Source of the DNA: a virus | Strand: one strand, 5' to 3' | DNA: 44,312 nt | IMG/VR virus record: IMGVR_UViG_3300028553_000055 | Coordinates: 1-44,312 of that record | Shown: positions 27,632-35,994 of the stretch, piece by piece | Layout of the letters: each line of letters starts with the position of its first letter | How positions within the stretch are numbered: the first letter of the stretch is position 1 | The notes under the pieces: model-generated | What the model saw: only the letters and a program-made list of their open reading frames with translations | Told to the model about the DNA's origin: nothing | Database searches by the model: none | Translations under genes and position numbers: made by a program

Positions 27632-27853
27632 CTATTGAAGTAAACGGTTTACGTAAGATTGAGGATTACTCATTGGGGGTTGAGTAACGGCACTGCTAGG
27701 TGTCTTTACCTTTTTACCCTTTCTCTTAATTACAGATGTTTGCCCTGGTACAAAAATATTTTCACGTGAGCTAGTATTTCCGACGCCAGACTGCCCTGTA
27801 AAAAGAATGGGATTATCCTCTTTAAGAAATTGCGTATAGTTTAGAATTTTCAT
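27632..27853 (-). CDS. Small protein with packaging-type leader
   Basis: 73 residues. The start MKILNYTQFLKEDN fits the T4 capsid-targeting pattern, with a predicted cut after LKE. The remainder is basic, rich in Ser, Pro and Lys (KRKGKKVKTPSS) and looks unstructured. Its ATG overlaps the preceding stop by four bases. Confidence 0.7.
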   Translation of the reverse strand: MKILNYTQFLKEDNPILFTGQSGVGNTSSRENIFVPGQTSVIKRKGKKVKTPSSAVTQPPMSNPQSYVNRLLQ

Positions 27854-28071
27854 ATTATAATGGCTTTTTCAAAAGGTATATTACCGCCTTTTATTTTATA
27901 TGTCTTTTTGTACCCCTGTTTACCACAAGAGCCACATTCAGATTTTACAAAAATAGCGTAATATTCAAATATCTGGCCCTCTTTATACTTATTACCGCTT
28001 AATGAAATGTGGTCAGAAGTTAGCTTGATTTTACCCAGTGGTTTCTTCGTTACTATACTGTGGCCGTTCAT
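27850..28071 (-). CDS. Unknown small protein with CGSCG motif
   Basis: I start at 28071 (MNGHSIVTKKPLGKIK), 41 bases inside the upstream membrane-protein gene; the frame is open to 28140. The 73-residue product has a CGSCG pair near its C-terminal third, which may bind zinc or form a disulfide. Function unknown. Confidence 0.6.
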   Translation of the reverse strand: MNGHSIVTKKPLGKIKLTSDHISLSGNKYKEGQIFEYYAIFVKSECGSCGKQGYKKTYKIKGGNIPFEKAIII

Positions 28072-28285
28072 TTGTTTCAGATTTTTTTCGACTGATGTAA
28101 TATAAAATAAAGAAGAATATTGAAATGGAATAAAAGACAAGATCTGTTATTAGAAAAGAGCCCGTCATTTTTAGTACTGCTGCAAATATTATATCGAACC
28201 CAAATGGATTGTAGAACATCGCTAGCATTAGATACAAATCGGTTTTGTCTATTTCTATATTCTTGTTTCTTAGTTTGATTATCAC
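28031..28285 (-). CDS. Small two-span membrane protein (GTG start)
   Basis: 84 residues with two hydrophobic spans: about 17-38 (LYLMLAMFYNPFGFDIIFAA) and 45-66 (LITDLVFYSISIFFFILYYI), then a charged tail (RKKSETNERPQYSNEE). The start codon would be GTG at 28285. The opposing frame from 28301 was judged the weaker. It could be a holin-like protein, but nothing shows that. Confidence 0.6.
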   Translation of the reverse strand: MIIKLRNKNIEIDKTDLYLMLAMFYNPFGFDIIFAAVLKMTGSFLITDLVFYSISIFFFILYYISRKKSETNERPQYSNEETTG

Positions 28286-28310
28286 TACTACCTGGTTCCA
28301 TGTATTTATT

Positions 28311-28604
28311 TTATTTGTCGCTACCTTTTAACTTTCCCCTGGTCTCCATATTTCTTTTTACCAATGCACTTTCACCGTCAGCGAAATCTTGGTATGGAAG
28401 CGACTTGTCGTGAGACGTACGTTTTACGGGATATTCATAGTCAACTTTTCTATGAGCCGGCGTACCAGCTTTTTTATCCCAATATTGTTTGAATTGTAAA
28501 AGACTTCCCTTAAAATGCCTGATATCTTCAAGATTAGGATCCTGTTCAGAGCTGCCTTTTAACATTTTCTCAAATAATTCGTATGACTCAACGACTAGTT
28601 TCAT
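28311..28604 (-). CDS. Small protein with leader of the packaging type
   Basis: 97 residues; the start MKLVVESYELFEKMLKG is a looser fit to the capsid-targeting pattern. The rest is basic and hydrophilic (DYEYPVKRTSHDKSLPYQDF). The leader before it contains the TTAAATATATAC element also seen near 5890. A terminator lies upstream, so it begins a new unit. Confidence 0.65.
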   Translation of the reverse strand: MKLVVESYELFEKMLKGSSEQDPNLEDIRHFKGSLLQFKQYWDKKAGTPAHRKVDYEYPVKRTSHDKSLPYQDFADGESALVKRNMETRGKLKGSDK

Positions 28605-28627
28605 GTTGTATATATTTAAGCAATAAA

Positions 28628-28650
28628 AAAGGAGGCTGGCGGCCTCCTTT
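28628..28650 (-). terminator. Rho-independent terminator after hsp20
   Basis: Nine-base-pair stem AAAGGAGGC/GCCTCCTTT with a five-base loop, followed on the minus strand by a run of T residues. It is placed 22 bases after the Hsp20 stop. Confidence 0.9.
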
Positions 28651-28671
28651 CAGTAACAGATCTTTGTATTT

Positions 28672-29127
28672 TTATTTTATTATAACTTCTATTTCTTTCT
28701 TTTCCTCGTAGTTCTTTTTCTTGACCACGAGTTTAAGAATGCCGTCTTTAAATTCAGCTTCGACTTTGTTCAGGTCAAACTCTTCGCTGAATCTAAAAGA
28801 TCTAGAAAAAGATGAACGTTTAAGTTCTCGTTTAATATAAGTTTGATTGTCTTCGGCTACTTTTCGCTTTTCGCCGCTTATTGTCAAGATGTCGTCGTTG
28901 ACTTTAATTTTAATCTCATCTTTTGTCATACCAGGTAATTCAGCCTCAATTATGGCTTCTGACCCTGCGTCAATGGCATCGACCTTTGGATAACTTTGTT
29001 TTTCAAAGAAAGATACACCGATCTCTTTTGAAAGTGCTGGAAACTGGTGTGCAATCATTTCGTCAAATAGGCGATCAAATGAATTTAAAAATTGGTCGCG
29101 CTGGTTTAGTAATAGTAAATTTCTCAT
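28672..29127 (-). CDS. Hsp20/alpha-crystallin small heat-shock protein
   Basis: An alpha-crystallin domain spans about residues 40-140: YPKVDAIDAGSEAIIEAELPG (start), KIKVNDDILTISGEKR, FSRSFRFSEEFD, then VEAEFKDGILKLVVKKK. I prefer the start MRNLLLLNQRD at 29127 over the ATG at 29148, giving 151 residues. Such proteins hold unfolding clients and are found in T4-like cyanophages. Its own terminator and leader suggest a separate, strongly expressed unit. Confidence 0.9.
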   Translation of the reverse strand: MRNLLLLNQRDQFLNSFDRLFDEMIAHQFPALSKEIGVSFFEKQSYPKVDAIDAGSEAIIEAELPGMTKDEIKIKVNDDILTISGEKRKVAEDNQTYIKRELKRSSFSRSFRFSEEFDLNKVEAEFKDGILKLVVKKKNYEEKKEIEVIIK

Positions 29128-29200
29128 AGCTTTACGTTTTTTTAACAATTTGTTTTAATCTGTTACTGTGCAACCTACAAGTAGCATTGCAATTTATATA

Positions 29201-29407
29201 TCAATTAAGTTCTATTTGTTCAAGAATTTTTTTCAATTTATCCAAGTCTCTATCATTTACTGCATTGTAACATTTTCTAAAAAGGGTGCTATTATCAGAT
29301 ATTATACTGTCAGGATTTTTGATGTAATTATACACAAATTCTGCGCCCTGTTCTTTGTATAGCTTCTTTATAGAAGCTGAGTTAATATATCTTTTGTTAA
29401 ATGACAT
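29201..29407 (-). CDS. Unknown small basic protein
   Basis: 68 residues, helical (CYNAVNDRDLDKLKKILEQI at the C-terminus), coupled to the following upstream gene by TAATG. Function unknown. Confidence 0.6.
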   Translation of the reverse strand: MSFNKRYINSASIKKLYKEQGAEFVYNYIKNPDSIISDNSTLFRKCYNAVNDRDLDKLKKILEQIELN

Positions 29408-29898
29408 TATTCATTATCTTTAAATGAGTCAATGCTATGCGGCGTGCCGCCTGAATTGGTAAAATATACAAATGGAAAATGTGTTTCAATTATATTTTTA
29501 AAATCTTCTATGGAAGTCGATGAATTAGGTTTCAATATAGCGCCAGTAGCATCTTGATTAACCAGGTCTTTCCAGCGCAATGTATTAAACATTTCCTTGT
29601 CTGTCTCGTTTTTGCAAATGAAGTATTTATAATCATCTCGCCTTGTAGAAGAGTCAAGCATTAGAGCCTGTATTTCGTTATTATATTTAATCATTTCATC
29701 TTTATCAAGACCGTGGAAAATACCTATTTTATTTAAAATCCAGCCTTCAGCGCTTCTATTAACTATTGAAAGATATGCTAGGTTGCCTTTGTCCCAATCT
29801 GTTGCATAACAATCGACTTGACTGCCATTGACATCAATTGACCCGGCAGACTCATTAAGAAAGTCGGCATATTGTTTGATATATTTATTTAATTTCAT
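29407..29898 (-). CDS. Unknown protein with packaging-type leader
   Basis: The ATG at 29898 gives MKLNKYIKQYADFLNESAGS, which matches the capsid-targeting pattern with a likely cut after LNE; the frame is open to 29916. The remaining 145 residues are mixed alpha/beta with no known motif (CYATDWDKGNLAYLSIVN). The leader suggests packaging in the head. Confidence 0.7.
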   Translation of the reverse strand: MKLNKYIKQYADFLNESAGSIDVNGSQVDCYATDWDKGNLAYLSIVNRSAEGWILNKIGIFHGLDKDEMIKYNNEIQALMLDSSTRRDDYKYFICKNETDKEMFNTLRWKDLVNQDATGAILKPNSSTSIEDFKNIIETHFPFVYFTNSGGTPHSIDSFKDNE

Positions 29899-29931
29899 TA
29901 TTCGTCTTTTTGTCACTATTAATCTACTATA

Positions 29932-30537
29932 TTATGTGATATCTTTAGATTCTATTAGAGTATAAGTAAATGAATTGCCATGTATCTTAGAAGATTTTTT
30001 ACATATCTTCATAAATTCATCAAAATCTTTTACTCTTTTAAATACCTGGCATCCAGCACTCCAGTTTTCTACCCAAGTAGAATCTTGACCTGCTTTATGA
30101 ATATTAATACCATATAAACCTTCTGTTACTAATTTTTCATCATACGAAAGGTCCATGTTAGCGTCACGATAGACTTTTACATTCCTTTGTTGTCTAAGGG
30201 CTTCGTATCTACCTTGGTGTAAACCTATACAATGCGATCCTCTATATTGATTTGCAATCAATCTTGAACAACCACCAGTGATGCCCATTTGCTTCCATTC
30301 TAACATACTTTTTTTGCCAGGATCAGTAGTAGCAGACCATATATAAAACTGCCATACCCCATTTTCTTTATAAGATAATGTTAACCAGTCATCAAATACA
30401 TTTGTTACTTTATTTCCAGTTGATGAATTTCTAATACCAACTATATTAACATCAAAACCTTTATTGACAGCATCTTCAAACCAAACATAACCTTTTGATT
30501 TTACAGCCCTTTCAATTTGTTCCCTTGTATAGCTCAT
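29932..30537 (-). CDS. Endolysin-like protein with L,D-transpeptidase (YkuD)-type site
   Basis: Residues about 145-175 contain GINIHKAG, then SAGCQVF twelve residues later, close to the H...[ST]-x-G-C pattern of YkuD L,D-transpeptidases, whose cysteine attacks peptidoglycan stem peptides. A second segment, GGCSRLIANQYRGSHCIG, lies upstream. No signal peptide is visible. I start at 30537 (MSYTREQIERAVK), giving 201 residues; an ATG at 30573 is also open. Directly upstream is a small membrane/coiled-coil gene, so this may be a lysis pair. A virion-associated cell-wall enzyme is the alternative. Confidence 0.6.
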   Translation of the reverse strand: MSYTREQIERAVKSKGYVWFEDAVNKGFDVNIVGIRNSSTGNKVTNVFDDWLTLSYKENGVWQFYIWSATTDPGKKSMLEWKQMGITGGCSRLIANQYRGSHCIGLHQGRYEALRQQRNVKVYRDANMDLSYDEKLVTEGLYGINIHKAGQDSTWVENWSAGCQVFKRVKDFDEFMKICKKSSKIHGNSFTYTLIESKDIT

Positions 30538-30582
30538 GTCGTAAAGTTTTTTATTATATATCACTTTACACAATATCTTAAT

Positions 30583-30762
30583 CTAGTTAAGATTTTCGTC
30601 CATCATTTTGCCAAGACTTTCAGTTGCATTTTTATAATTTTGAAGATCTTTCTTTTTTATTTTATCTTCAAGTACTTGTATTTCTGACTGTAGTTCCCTG
30701 GCTTTTTTCTTGTTATACATGTTTGCCACAAAGACGCCTGCTAAGAAAATCAATATGTTCAT
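30583..30762 (-). CDS. Small membrane-anchored coiled-coil protein (spanin/holin candidate)
   Basis: 59 residues from the ATG at 30762 (which overlaps the preceding TGA as ATGA). A single hydrophobic span, MNILIFLAGVFVANMY, is followed by a charged helix (ARELQSEIQVLEDKIKKKDL). This is the layout of an i-spanin or of a small holin. It lies just upstream of the endolysin-like gene. Confidence 0.6.
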   Translation of the reverse strand: MNILIFLAGVFVANMYNKKKARELQSEIQVLEDKIKKKDLQNYKNATESLGKMMDENLN

Positions 30763-31106
30763 TTTACCCATTCATTAAAACCATAGGACATGGCCTGATT
30801 GATTGATAATGCCGGATTCTCTTGCATATACTTAAGTGCAAAAACTACACACTCTGCTTCTAGTCCATGTCTTTGCGCCTTTTTAAGTAAAGTATTTACA
30901 TGGTCCAGTTCTTCAGTTACTTTATCACCTGTTGAAGATTCATAGATGCTTTTTACTAAGTAAATATGGCCAGTTGAATTTACATTTAAAATATCACAAA
31001 ATTTAGAAGCCTCGTCTCTGTTTTCAAATTCAATTACTTCATTAGACTGGTCGATTAGAAATCTACTCTTAAGAGTTTTTCTATCTTTCTTGATTATTTG
31101 ATACAT
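30759..31106 (-). CDS. Unknown protein
   Basis: I start at 31106 (MYQIIKKDRKTLKSR), 115 residues; the longer frame would translate a terminator hairpin. The product is mixed alpha/beta with a helical C-terminal half (VNTLLKKAQRHGLEAECVVF). It ends in TGA within the start of the next gene, showing that TGA is read as stop in this genome. Confidence 0.65.
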   Translation of the reverse strand: MYQIIKKDRKTLKSRFLIDQSNEVIEFENRDEASKFCDILNVNSTGHIYLVKSIYESSTGDKVTEELDHVNTLLKKAQRHGLEAECVVFALKYMQENPALSINQAMSYGFNEWVK

Positions 31107-31158
31107 GTTTTTATTTTTATATGTTGTTTTATAATTAAATTTAGCATATTCAAAAAAA

Positions 31159-31180
31159 AGGCCTGGCACATGCCAGGCCT
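31159..31180 (-). terminator. Rho-independent terminator after the HTH gene
   Basis: Ten-base-pair perfect stem AGGCCTGGCA/TGCCAGGCCT with two-base loop, then a T run on the minus strand. It ends 23 bases after the HTH gene stops. Confidence 0.92.
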
Positions 31181-31202
31181 GAGTTTTAACTTACGGCAAC
31201 AA

Positions 31203-31442
31203 TTAAGCTACGTAGTTATGGTTTTGAATACGACCACGTGTCATGTCATAGGCAGAGTTAATGATTTGCTCATTTACATAGTGGCCATTTAATACACCGC
31301 TTACGTGGGCAGTTGAATAACCAGTACGTTCAGATACGCGTGTTACGTCTCCTGTCCTTCTGCGGGAATTAATACTGGCAATTTTTGCCATTAAGCTAAT
31401 CTTGTTGTAGCTTGAAGGGCGATTTGATTGATTGTTTTTCAT
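31203..31442 (-). CDS. Small helix-turn-helix DNA-binding protein
   Basis: 79 residues. The segment TGDVTRVSERTGYSTAHVSG (residues 30-49) fits a helix-turn-helix of the Cro/XRE kind, preceded by a basic N-terminus (SRRR). It is monocistronic between its own leader and a strong terminator, as expected for a well expressed regulator. Its codons are richer in G and C than neighbouring genes. Confidence 0.75.
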   Translation of the reverse strand: MKNNQSNRPSSYNKISLMAKIASINSRRRTGDVTRVSERTGYSTAHVSGVLNGHYVNEQIINSAYDMTRGRIQNHNYVA

Positions 31443-31513
31443 AATTTATGAATTTAATTATTATAAATGTTATAGTGAATGATATATGTTTGTTTAACAG
31501 ATTTGCTAAGATT

Positions 31514-31639
31514 TTATTTTTTTACAGCATATTTTTTATTTAGATAATCTATCCATTTCTGTTGCATGTTGCCGTTTATAAAAAACCAGCCAAATTTGAT
31601 TTCGAAATACTGGTTAAATTTTTTTAGAAAATTTATCAT
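31514..31639 (-). CDS. Small 41-residue aromatic/basic protein
   Basis: A complete frame in the 204-base gap between the HTH gene and the following gene. The sequence has an aromatic core (FLKKFNQYFEIKFGWFFING) and a basic end. The density of Lys and aromatic residues and adenine-rich leader make it a likely gene, but it is short. Confidence 0.5.
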   Translation of the reverse strand: MINFLKKFNQYFEIKFGWFFINGNMQQKWIDYLNKKYAVKK

Positions 31640-31646
31640 AGATATA

Positions 31647-32018
31647 TTATTTTTTAAGTTTAATTTCACCCTGTTTTGTTATTTTGATATAAGTTATCAT
31701 ATCTTCTCTCAATTGAAATGTTCCATCTTTTTTAAATATCATGATGGCCCTATCCAACTTGGGCTTTTTCTCATTTTCAAATCTGGCATCCATTTCATAT
31801 AAAACATAAACGTCTTTGTCGAGCTCTTTTGCCAGAAAGACTAGCTTGTTTTTGTCTGTCGTTAAGTCAATATCACCATACCAGAATTTACCTTCAGTCG
31901 TACAAAGGTTTGCGTTAAAGACTGGCACGTTTTTTGGAAACTGTTTCCTATAACCTGACTTAGATCCGGATATCATACGACTATTAGGTCCAAGTACTTT
32001 TTTAATTATATTTTTCAT
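31647..32018 (-). CDS. Unknown protein
   Basis: 123 residues, basic, mainly beta after residue 40 (DKDVYVLYEMDARFENEKKP). No metal or nucleotide motif. Follows the 194-residue gene by ten bases. Confidence 0.6.
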   Translation of the reverse strand: MKNIIKKVLGPNSRMISGSKSGYRKQFPKNVPVFNANLCTTEGKFWYGDIDLTTDKNKLVFLAKELDKDVYVLYEMDARFENEKKPKLDRAIMIFKKDGTFQLREDMITYIKITKQGEIKLKK

Positions 32019-32028
32019 TTTTATTTTA

Positions 32029-32613
32029 TTAATCCCACCAGCATTCTATATTACGTTCCATAAGTGTAAATAAAATCTTTCGAGCTTTCTCATGTTGATA
32101 TCGGCACATGCTCATTGCAATGTTTTGTTTATCATCATTACCAAAGATGCCGCCGTTTTTCATAACATGGCGATAAGCTGTTTTTCTTTTAGTAAAATAC
32201 TCATCAAAATTTTCAGATATGGGAGTGATTTTTAATTCACTATAGCCCGGGGTTTCGGCTGGAACAAAGCCAAAGTCATTTTCACAATAATCCATGTATT
32301 CCATTTGATAATATTCTTCTTTCACCTTTTTCATTAAACGCGCACATGTCATCATAATCTGTGCATCTCTTTTTGCTCGAGTGTGGATATCCCTGCAGCC
32401 AATGTATTTGGCTTGATTTTTAAGCTTAAAAATCATTATTTGCCAAATAAAATAATCGTCCCAGTCTCTGTCTTTCCAAATAACAGGAAACCATTTCCAA
32501 AGATTTTTTACACCTCTAGTAAATTCCTTATGTAAATATTGACCATCAAACTTCCACCGCAAGCGAATATACTCGAAGAAGTTTATTTTTTTATCTAATG
32601 ATTTTGATTTCAT
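32029..32613 (-). CDS. Unknown phage protein
   Basis: 194 residues, Trp- and Tyr-rich, with GVKNLWKWFPVIWKDRDWDD near residue 35 and a following W-Q-I-M-I-F-K-L-K. The pattern recurs in hypothetical proteins of large phages, as I remember them, but no function is known. Overlaps its upstream neighbour by 23 bases. Confidence 0.65.
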   Translation of the reverse strand: MKSKSLDKKINFFEYIRLRWKFDGQYLHKEFTRGVKNLWKWFPVIWKDRDWDDYFIWQIMIFKLKNQAKYIGCRDIHTRAKRDAQIMMTCARLMKKVKEEYYQMEYMDYCENDFGFVPAETPGYSELKITPISENFDEYFTKRKTAYRHVMKNGGIFGNDDKQNIAMSMCRYQHEKARKILFTLMERNIECWWD

Positions 32614-32827
32614 TTTCTGTTTCTATTATAACTCTTGCACCGCAGCTAAGAAGCGGTTTAGCATCACAACCACTTCCGCAGTAAACTATTTTACTTGGAC
32701 CTAATATTTCAACTTCATTACAGTATGTGTTAGATTTGCCTCTTTTAATTGTTAAAACAGGCAGATCAGTACCGTAAGTCTTATTCGACCTTATATGATG
32801 TTGATTGACATGTATCTTTGACTTCAT
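32591..32827 (-). CDS. Unknown small Cys-containing protein
   Basis: 78 residues, with YCGSGCDAKPLLSCG in the second half: four cysteines that could form a metal site or disulfides. Start overlaps the preceding TGA as ATGA. Confidence 0.6.
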   Translation of the reverse strand: MKSKIHVNQHHIRSNKTYGTDLPVLTIKRGKSNTYCNEVEILGPSKIVYCGSGCDAKPLLSCGARVIIETENEIKIIR

Positions 32828-33108
32828 TGATAGTAGCCATATTTTTTAGCAATGGTTCTTATAATGTCTTCGTCTTCATTTGATATACTTAATCTACTGT
32901 CTGAAATAAATGAAATAAGTGTATTCCACTCGTGTTCAAGTAGGTTTAATCCGCTATCGTCAATAGAGGCAATATAACTGTTTAAACCATTTGTTAAATA
33001 GTCATTTTCTCGTAGATAGGAAATAATTTCATTTATTTCTTCATTGTCACAGTTATTTAAAAAATCATCAACTTCAATATCGAAATCGTTTTGGTAAAAT
33101 GTTGGCAT
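32824..33108 (-). CDS. Unknown small acidic protein
   Basis: 94 residues, strongly acidic (FDIEVDDFLNNCDNEEINEI). Ends in TGA with no tandem stop, further evidence that TGA terminates here. Charge could suit DNA mimicry, but nothing else supports it. Confidence 0.6.
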   Translation of the reverse strand: MPTFYQNDFDIEVDDFLNNCDNEEINEIISYLRENDYLTNGLNSYIASIDDSGLNLLEHEWNTLISFISDSRLSISNEDEDIIRTIAKKYGYYQ

Positions 33109-33112
33109 AATA

Positions 33113-33814
33113 TTATGTGTTTAAAAATTCAATTTCATTAGTTGCTTTATTCCAATCAAACGTAATTGGCTTTTGTGCATAAACATACTGTTCATTCAAT
33201 ACAGCAGCATTGAAAAAGTTTACAGCACCGTCTGTGCTTACCTTATGGCCGTAACCTGTGTGAATATGGCCACAGGCATGGATTTTAGGTTTTATCTCAA
33301 CAATTTTGTTAACAAGGTCTTTGCAACCTAAGTTATCATGACCTCTACCTATTACAGTATCTAAATAACCGTATGCAGGTCCGTGAGTTATAAGAATGTC
33401 CGTATCATTCGGTATCTTATTCCAGTGCTGTTGAATGTCTTGTCCCGGGTCAGCATTAAAAGCCCAATCATGGAATCTTGGTTGCCAAGGGCTGCCATAT
33501 ATCTTAACTATATTTTGTGCATCTTCACCAATAATAACAAAGTCATCTTGTAAATAAGTTATGTTAGTATAAAAATCTAATATCTCTTTTATTTTTATAG
33601 GATTGTGTTGAAATCCCCAATCATGATTACCTGCAATAAATATTTTATGAGTGTAATTATTGAGACCATTAAACCACTTACAAAACTCTATGATTTCATG
33701 TTCATAACCCATGCTAGAGATATCTCCTGCATGGATGAGAACATCGCCGCCTTGTAGGTACTGTGTTATTTGCTTATGCTTGTTGTGTGTATCGCTTATT
33801 AATGTTATTCTCAT
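33113..33814 (-). CDS. Calcineurin-like metallophosphoesterase
   Basis: All five metal blocks are visible: SDTHN (residues 6-10), GDVLIHAGDIS, GNHDWG, ITHGPAYG and GHIHTGYG. The short 233-residue length and the start MRITLISDTHNKH resemble small phosphodiesterases of the YfcE type. Substrate unknown; candidates are cyclic nucleotides, RNA 2',3'-cyclic ends or DNA. It lies about 900 bases downstream of the RNA ligase. Confidence 0.9.
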   Translation of the reverse strand: MRITLISDTHNKHKQITQYLQGGDVLIHAGDISSMGYEHEIIEFCKWFNGLNNYTHKIFIAGNHDWGFQHNPIKIKEILDFYTNITYLQDDFVIIGEDAQNIVKIYGSPWQPRFHDWAFNADPGQDIQQHWNKIPNDTDILITHGPAYGYLDTVIGRGHDNLGCKDLVNKIVEIKPKIHACGHIHTGYGHKVSTDGAVNFFNAAVLNEQYVYAQKPITFDWNKATNEIEFLNT

Positions 33815-33843
33815 ATTTATTATATTTACATATTTTAGAATGT

Positions 33844-34293
33844 TTAAAATACTTTATTTTTAAAATTTAAAAAGAAATTACATACAGTGTTTCTTATAGG
33901 ATAATACCACTCGTATACAAAGAAGTTATGGGGTTTAAAGTATTCATCAACGTCTTCTATAAACCTCTCGATATATGTTCTTAGTTCATGTAATTCTTTA
34001 AAAGAGATAGCCTCCTGGTCTATAACGGTTTCTTCATAAATGAATTCGCCACAATCTGTTTTTGTTAAAATAGGAACTGAATGTTGTTCGCCGTAAAAAT
34101 TTTTAACACCCATTAGTATATTAAACATACCTTCTTGTTTAATCTGGGCGTATGTTATACTATAGCCTGGAATATCACAAATTTCAAAGACCTGATTATC
34201 TTTTATAACCTGTAATGGAATTTTATACTTTAATGATTCGCCACTCGCCCAAAATGTATACCATCTGCTATTCGACCATCTGCTATATGCCAT
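33844..34293 (-). CDS. Unknown protein
   Basis: 149 residues. N-terminus is Trp/Ser-rich (MAYSRWSNSRWYTFWASG), the centre is beta-rich, and a helical region (LHELRTYIERFIEDVDEYF) precedes the C-terminus. I know no function. Confidence 0.65.
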   Translation of the reverse strand: MAYSRWSNSRWYTFWASGESLKYKIPLQVIKDNQVFEICDIPGYSITYAQIKQEGMFNILMGVKNFYGEQHSVPILTKTDCGEFIYEETVIDQEAISFKELHELRTYIERFIEDVDEYFKPHNFFVYEWYYPIRNTVCNFFLNFKNKVF

Positions 34294-34359
34294 TTTTATA
34301 TATTAATGTTACAATGTAAATATACAAAATATATGTAAGCTTTGAAAGTAATTTGCAGT

Positions 34360-34614
34360 TTACGATTTTATAGTTTTTAAAAATTCGGCGATTGAATCAT
34401 TACTGGGTTCAACATTTGCTTTAAACATAATCTTTAGCCATTCAGCGACTTCCTTGACACCAGGCGCAAAAATGGCCTCGGAATGGGTATGATAAGATGT
34501 GGTAAAAGCCATTTTATTATAAATGTTATAATAATACCCATTATGTTGCAAATAGCCTAACTTATTTAACCTTTCTGCAATTTCAAATGTTACTATGTCA
34601 TAATTATTAACCAA
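34360..34614 (-). CDS. Unknown small protein
   Basis: 84 residues, one helix-rich domain with central Tyr/His segment (HNGYYYNIYNKMAFTTSYHT). Function unknown. It is the next gene downstream of the RNA ligase, with an AT-rich gap of about 80 bases that holds a further TTAATATATAC-like element. Confidence 0.6.
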   Translation of the reverse strand: MVNNYDIVTFEIAERLNKLGYLQHNGYYYNIYNKMAFTTSYHTHSEAIFAPGVKEVAEWLKIMFKANVEPSNDSIAEFLKTIKS

Positions 34615-34693
34615 TTCATGAATTTTATTTTATTTCCAAATCATTTACACTTCTTAGATTTTAGTAGACGTGACACTGTTTATTGTGTATATA

Positions 34694-35830
34694 TTAATGA
34701 CTATCACCTACATCGTGCTTTTCTCCATAAATTAAGTAATCCGGATTGATGGCCTTGGCTATATTTTGTCTTTTACCACTTACGTGCTTAATTACAATTC
34801 CTTCATGTGGTACTTTAGTGCCTTCAATTACGTTATTAAACACATACTTGTCTTGTACCCCTTGAGACCAACAGCCAGTATACAAAACAGGAACATGAGG
34901 AAGCATTAAAGCATTTTTAACAACATGCTCAGTGCGAATTGCGTTCTCATACTCATTATTCCAGGTAACATCAAACACAGCAAACTCCAACTCTTTTAAA
35001 CCATAGTCGTAGTTTTTCTGTATGCCTGGACCATATATCTCTCCGTATATAACCACACCTGCCTCTATTTTATCAACACTTGCTCTTACCTTAACATAAT
35101 GCCAAAGTTTTTCTTTTAGCTTGTATTTATCAGCGATATCATACCAGACGTTGGTGTCATAGTATCCTTGTGAATCAGAACCTTTTTCAACATTATGGGA
35201 ACCTACCACAAATTCATAATCAATCCACTTATCTGCAAGTCGAAAAAACTTTTTGACTTTATCTATTAAAGATAGTTTAGTCTTCTTTACAATTCCATAA
35301 CGGGCATTGGTTCCATGGAGTTTGAGAGTAATCTGTACGTTATCCTTTTCAGTGAATATTCCAGGAACATTTTTAATGTTTGGAAACTTATAGTAGACAT
35401 GGAAGTTAGGATTTGATTGATATTTAATCTTTTTACCTGATGCTAATTGAACCTGCTTAATAGGCGGTTCATATTTAGAGATGCCCATTACTTCCATCAT
35501 ATCCTTACCTTCAGTGTAAGTATCAATATTACCCTTAAGTATGTAAAGCAACGGAATAATCAAACACTCTGAATATACACCTCTTAACTTTACAGTACGT
35601 ACTCGTTGACCTTTACGCAAGTAATTAGTTACATTCATCTTATCAGAAAGATTTTGCGGAATGACTGCGTCTGTTGTTGCTACTACAACTAATCCGCCTT
35701 CAGTATATTGTCCTTTTTGGATAATACAATTCCATCCTCCTACAACTGCCTGTTCAATATTATCGGCGCCCTCAATGGGTTTAATTTCATTAATTCTGGC
35801 TACATAGGCCACGCTGTTTAAATTTTCCAT
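34694..35830 (-). CDS. RNA ligase, Rnl5 (DraRnl) type
   Basis: 378 residues in two parts. The first 100 form an OB-fold like the N-terminal domain of Deinococcus RNA ligase (EIKPIEGADNIEQAVVGGWN, QYTEGGLVVV). Residues 150-375 are the nucleotidyl-transferase core: motif I KLHGTNARYG with the lysine at 170, a later EFVVGSHN strand, YGEIYG (motif IIIa), and EGIVIKH (motif IV). These enzymes seal 3'-OH/5'-PO4 nicks in RNA. Its neighbours include a cREC protein and a phosphoesterase, so RNA repair during infection is likely. Confidence 0.9.
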   Translation of the reverse strand: MENLNSVAYVARINEIKPIEGADNIEQAVVGGWNCIIQKGQYTEGGLVVVATTDAVIPQNLSDKMNVTNYLRKGQRVRTVKLRGVYSECLIIPLLYILKGNIDTYTEGKDMMEVMGISKYEPPIKQVQLASGKKIKYQSNPNFHVYYKFPNIKNVPGIFTEKDNVQITLKLHGTNARYGIVKKTKLSLIDKVKKFFRLADKWIDYEFVVGSHNVEKGSDSQGYYDTNVWYDIADKYKLKEKLWHYVKVRASVDKIEAGVVIYGEIYGPGIQKNYDYGLKELEFAVFDVTWNNEYENAIRTEHVVKNALMLPHVPVLYTGCWSQGVQDKYVFNNVIEGTKVPHEGIVIKHVSGKRQNIAKAINPDYLIYGEKHDVGDSH

Positions 35831-35832
35831 TT

Positions 35833-35985
35833 TTATTCTGTTTCTAATTTAGAATTATTTTTAAAACTCAACCAGAACGCAACTGCCACGACTGCAGCGA
35901 TTGCACTAAGTGCAATATAGTCTTCATAATGTGAACTTGTCATGTTTTTTGCTTCCTGAAAAATAAGATGTATTGTGCTGTTCAT
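35833..35985 (-). CDS. Small membrane protein
   Basis: A 50-residue frame from the ATG at 35985 with one span, YIALSAIAAVVAVAFWLSF, and a charged C-terminus. It overlaps neither neighbour and ends three bases before the RNA ligase start. A later ATG at 35943 (MTSSHYEDY) may be the start. Function unknown. Confidence 0.55.
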   Translation of the reverse strand: MNSTIHLIFQEAKNMTSSHYEDYIALSAIAAVVAVAFWLSFKNNSKLETE

Positions 35986-35994
35986 GTTTTACTA

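Noticed and set aside
28077-28301. 74-residue frame over the small membrane gene
   Set aside because: The overlapping frame at 28031-28285 has two good membrane spans; this one has none and few coding features.
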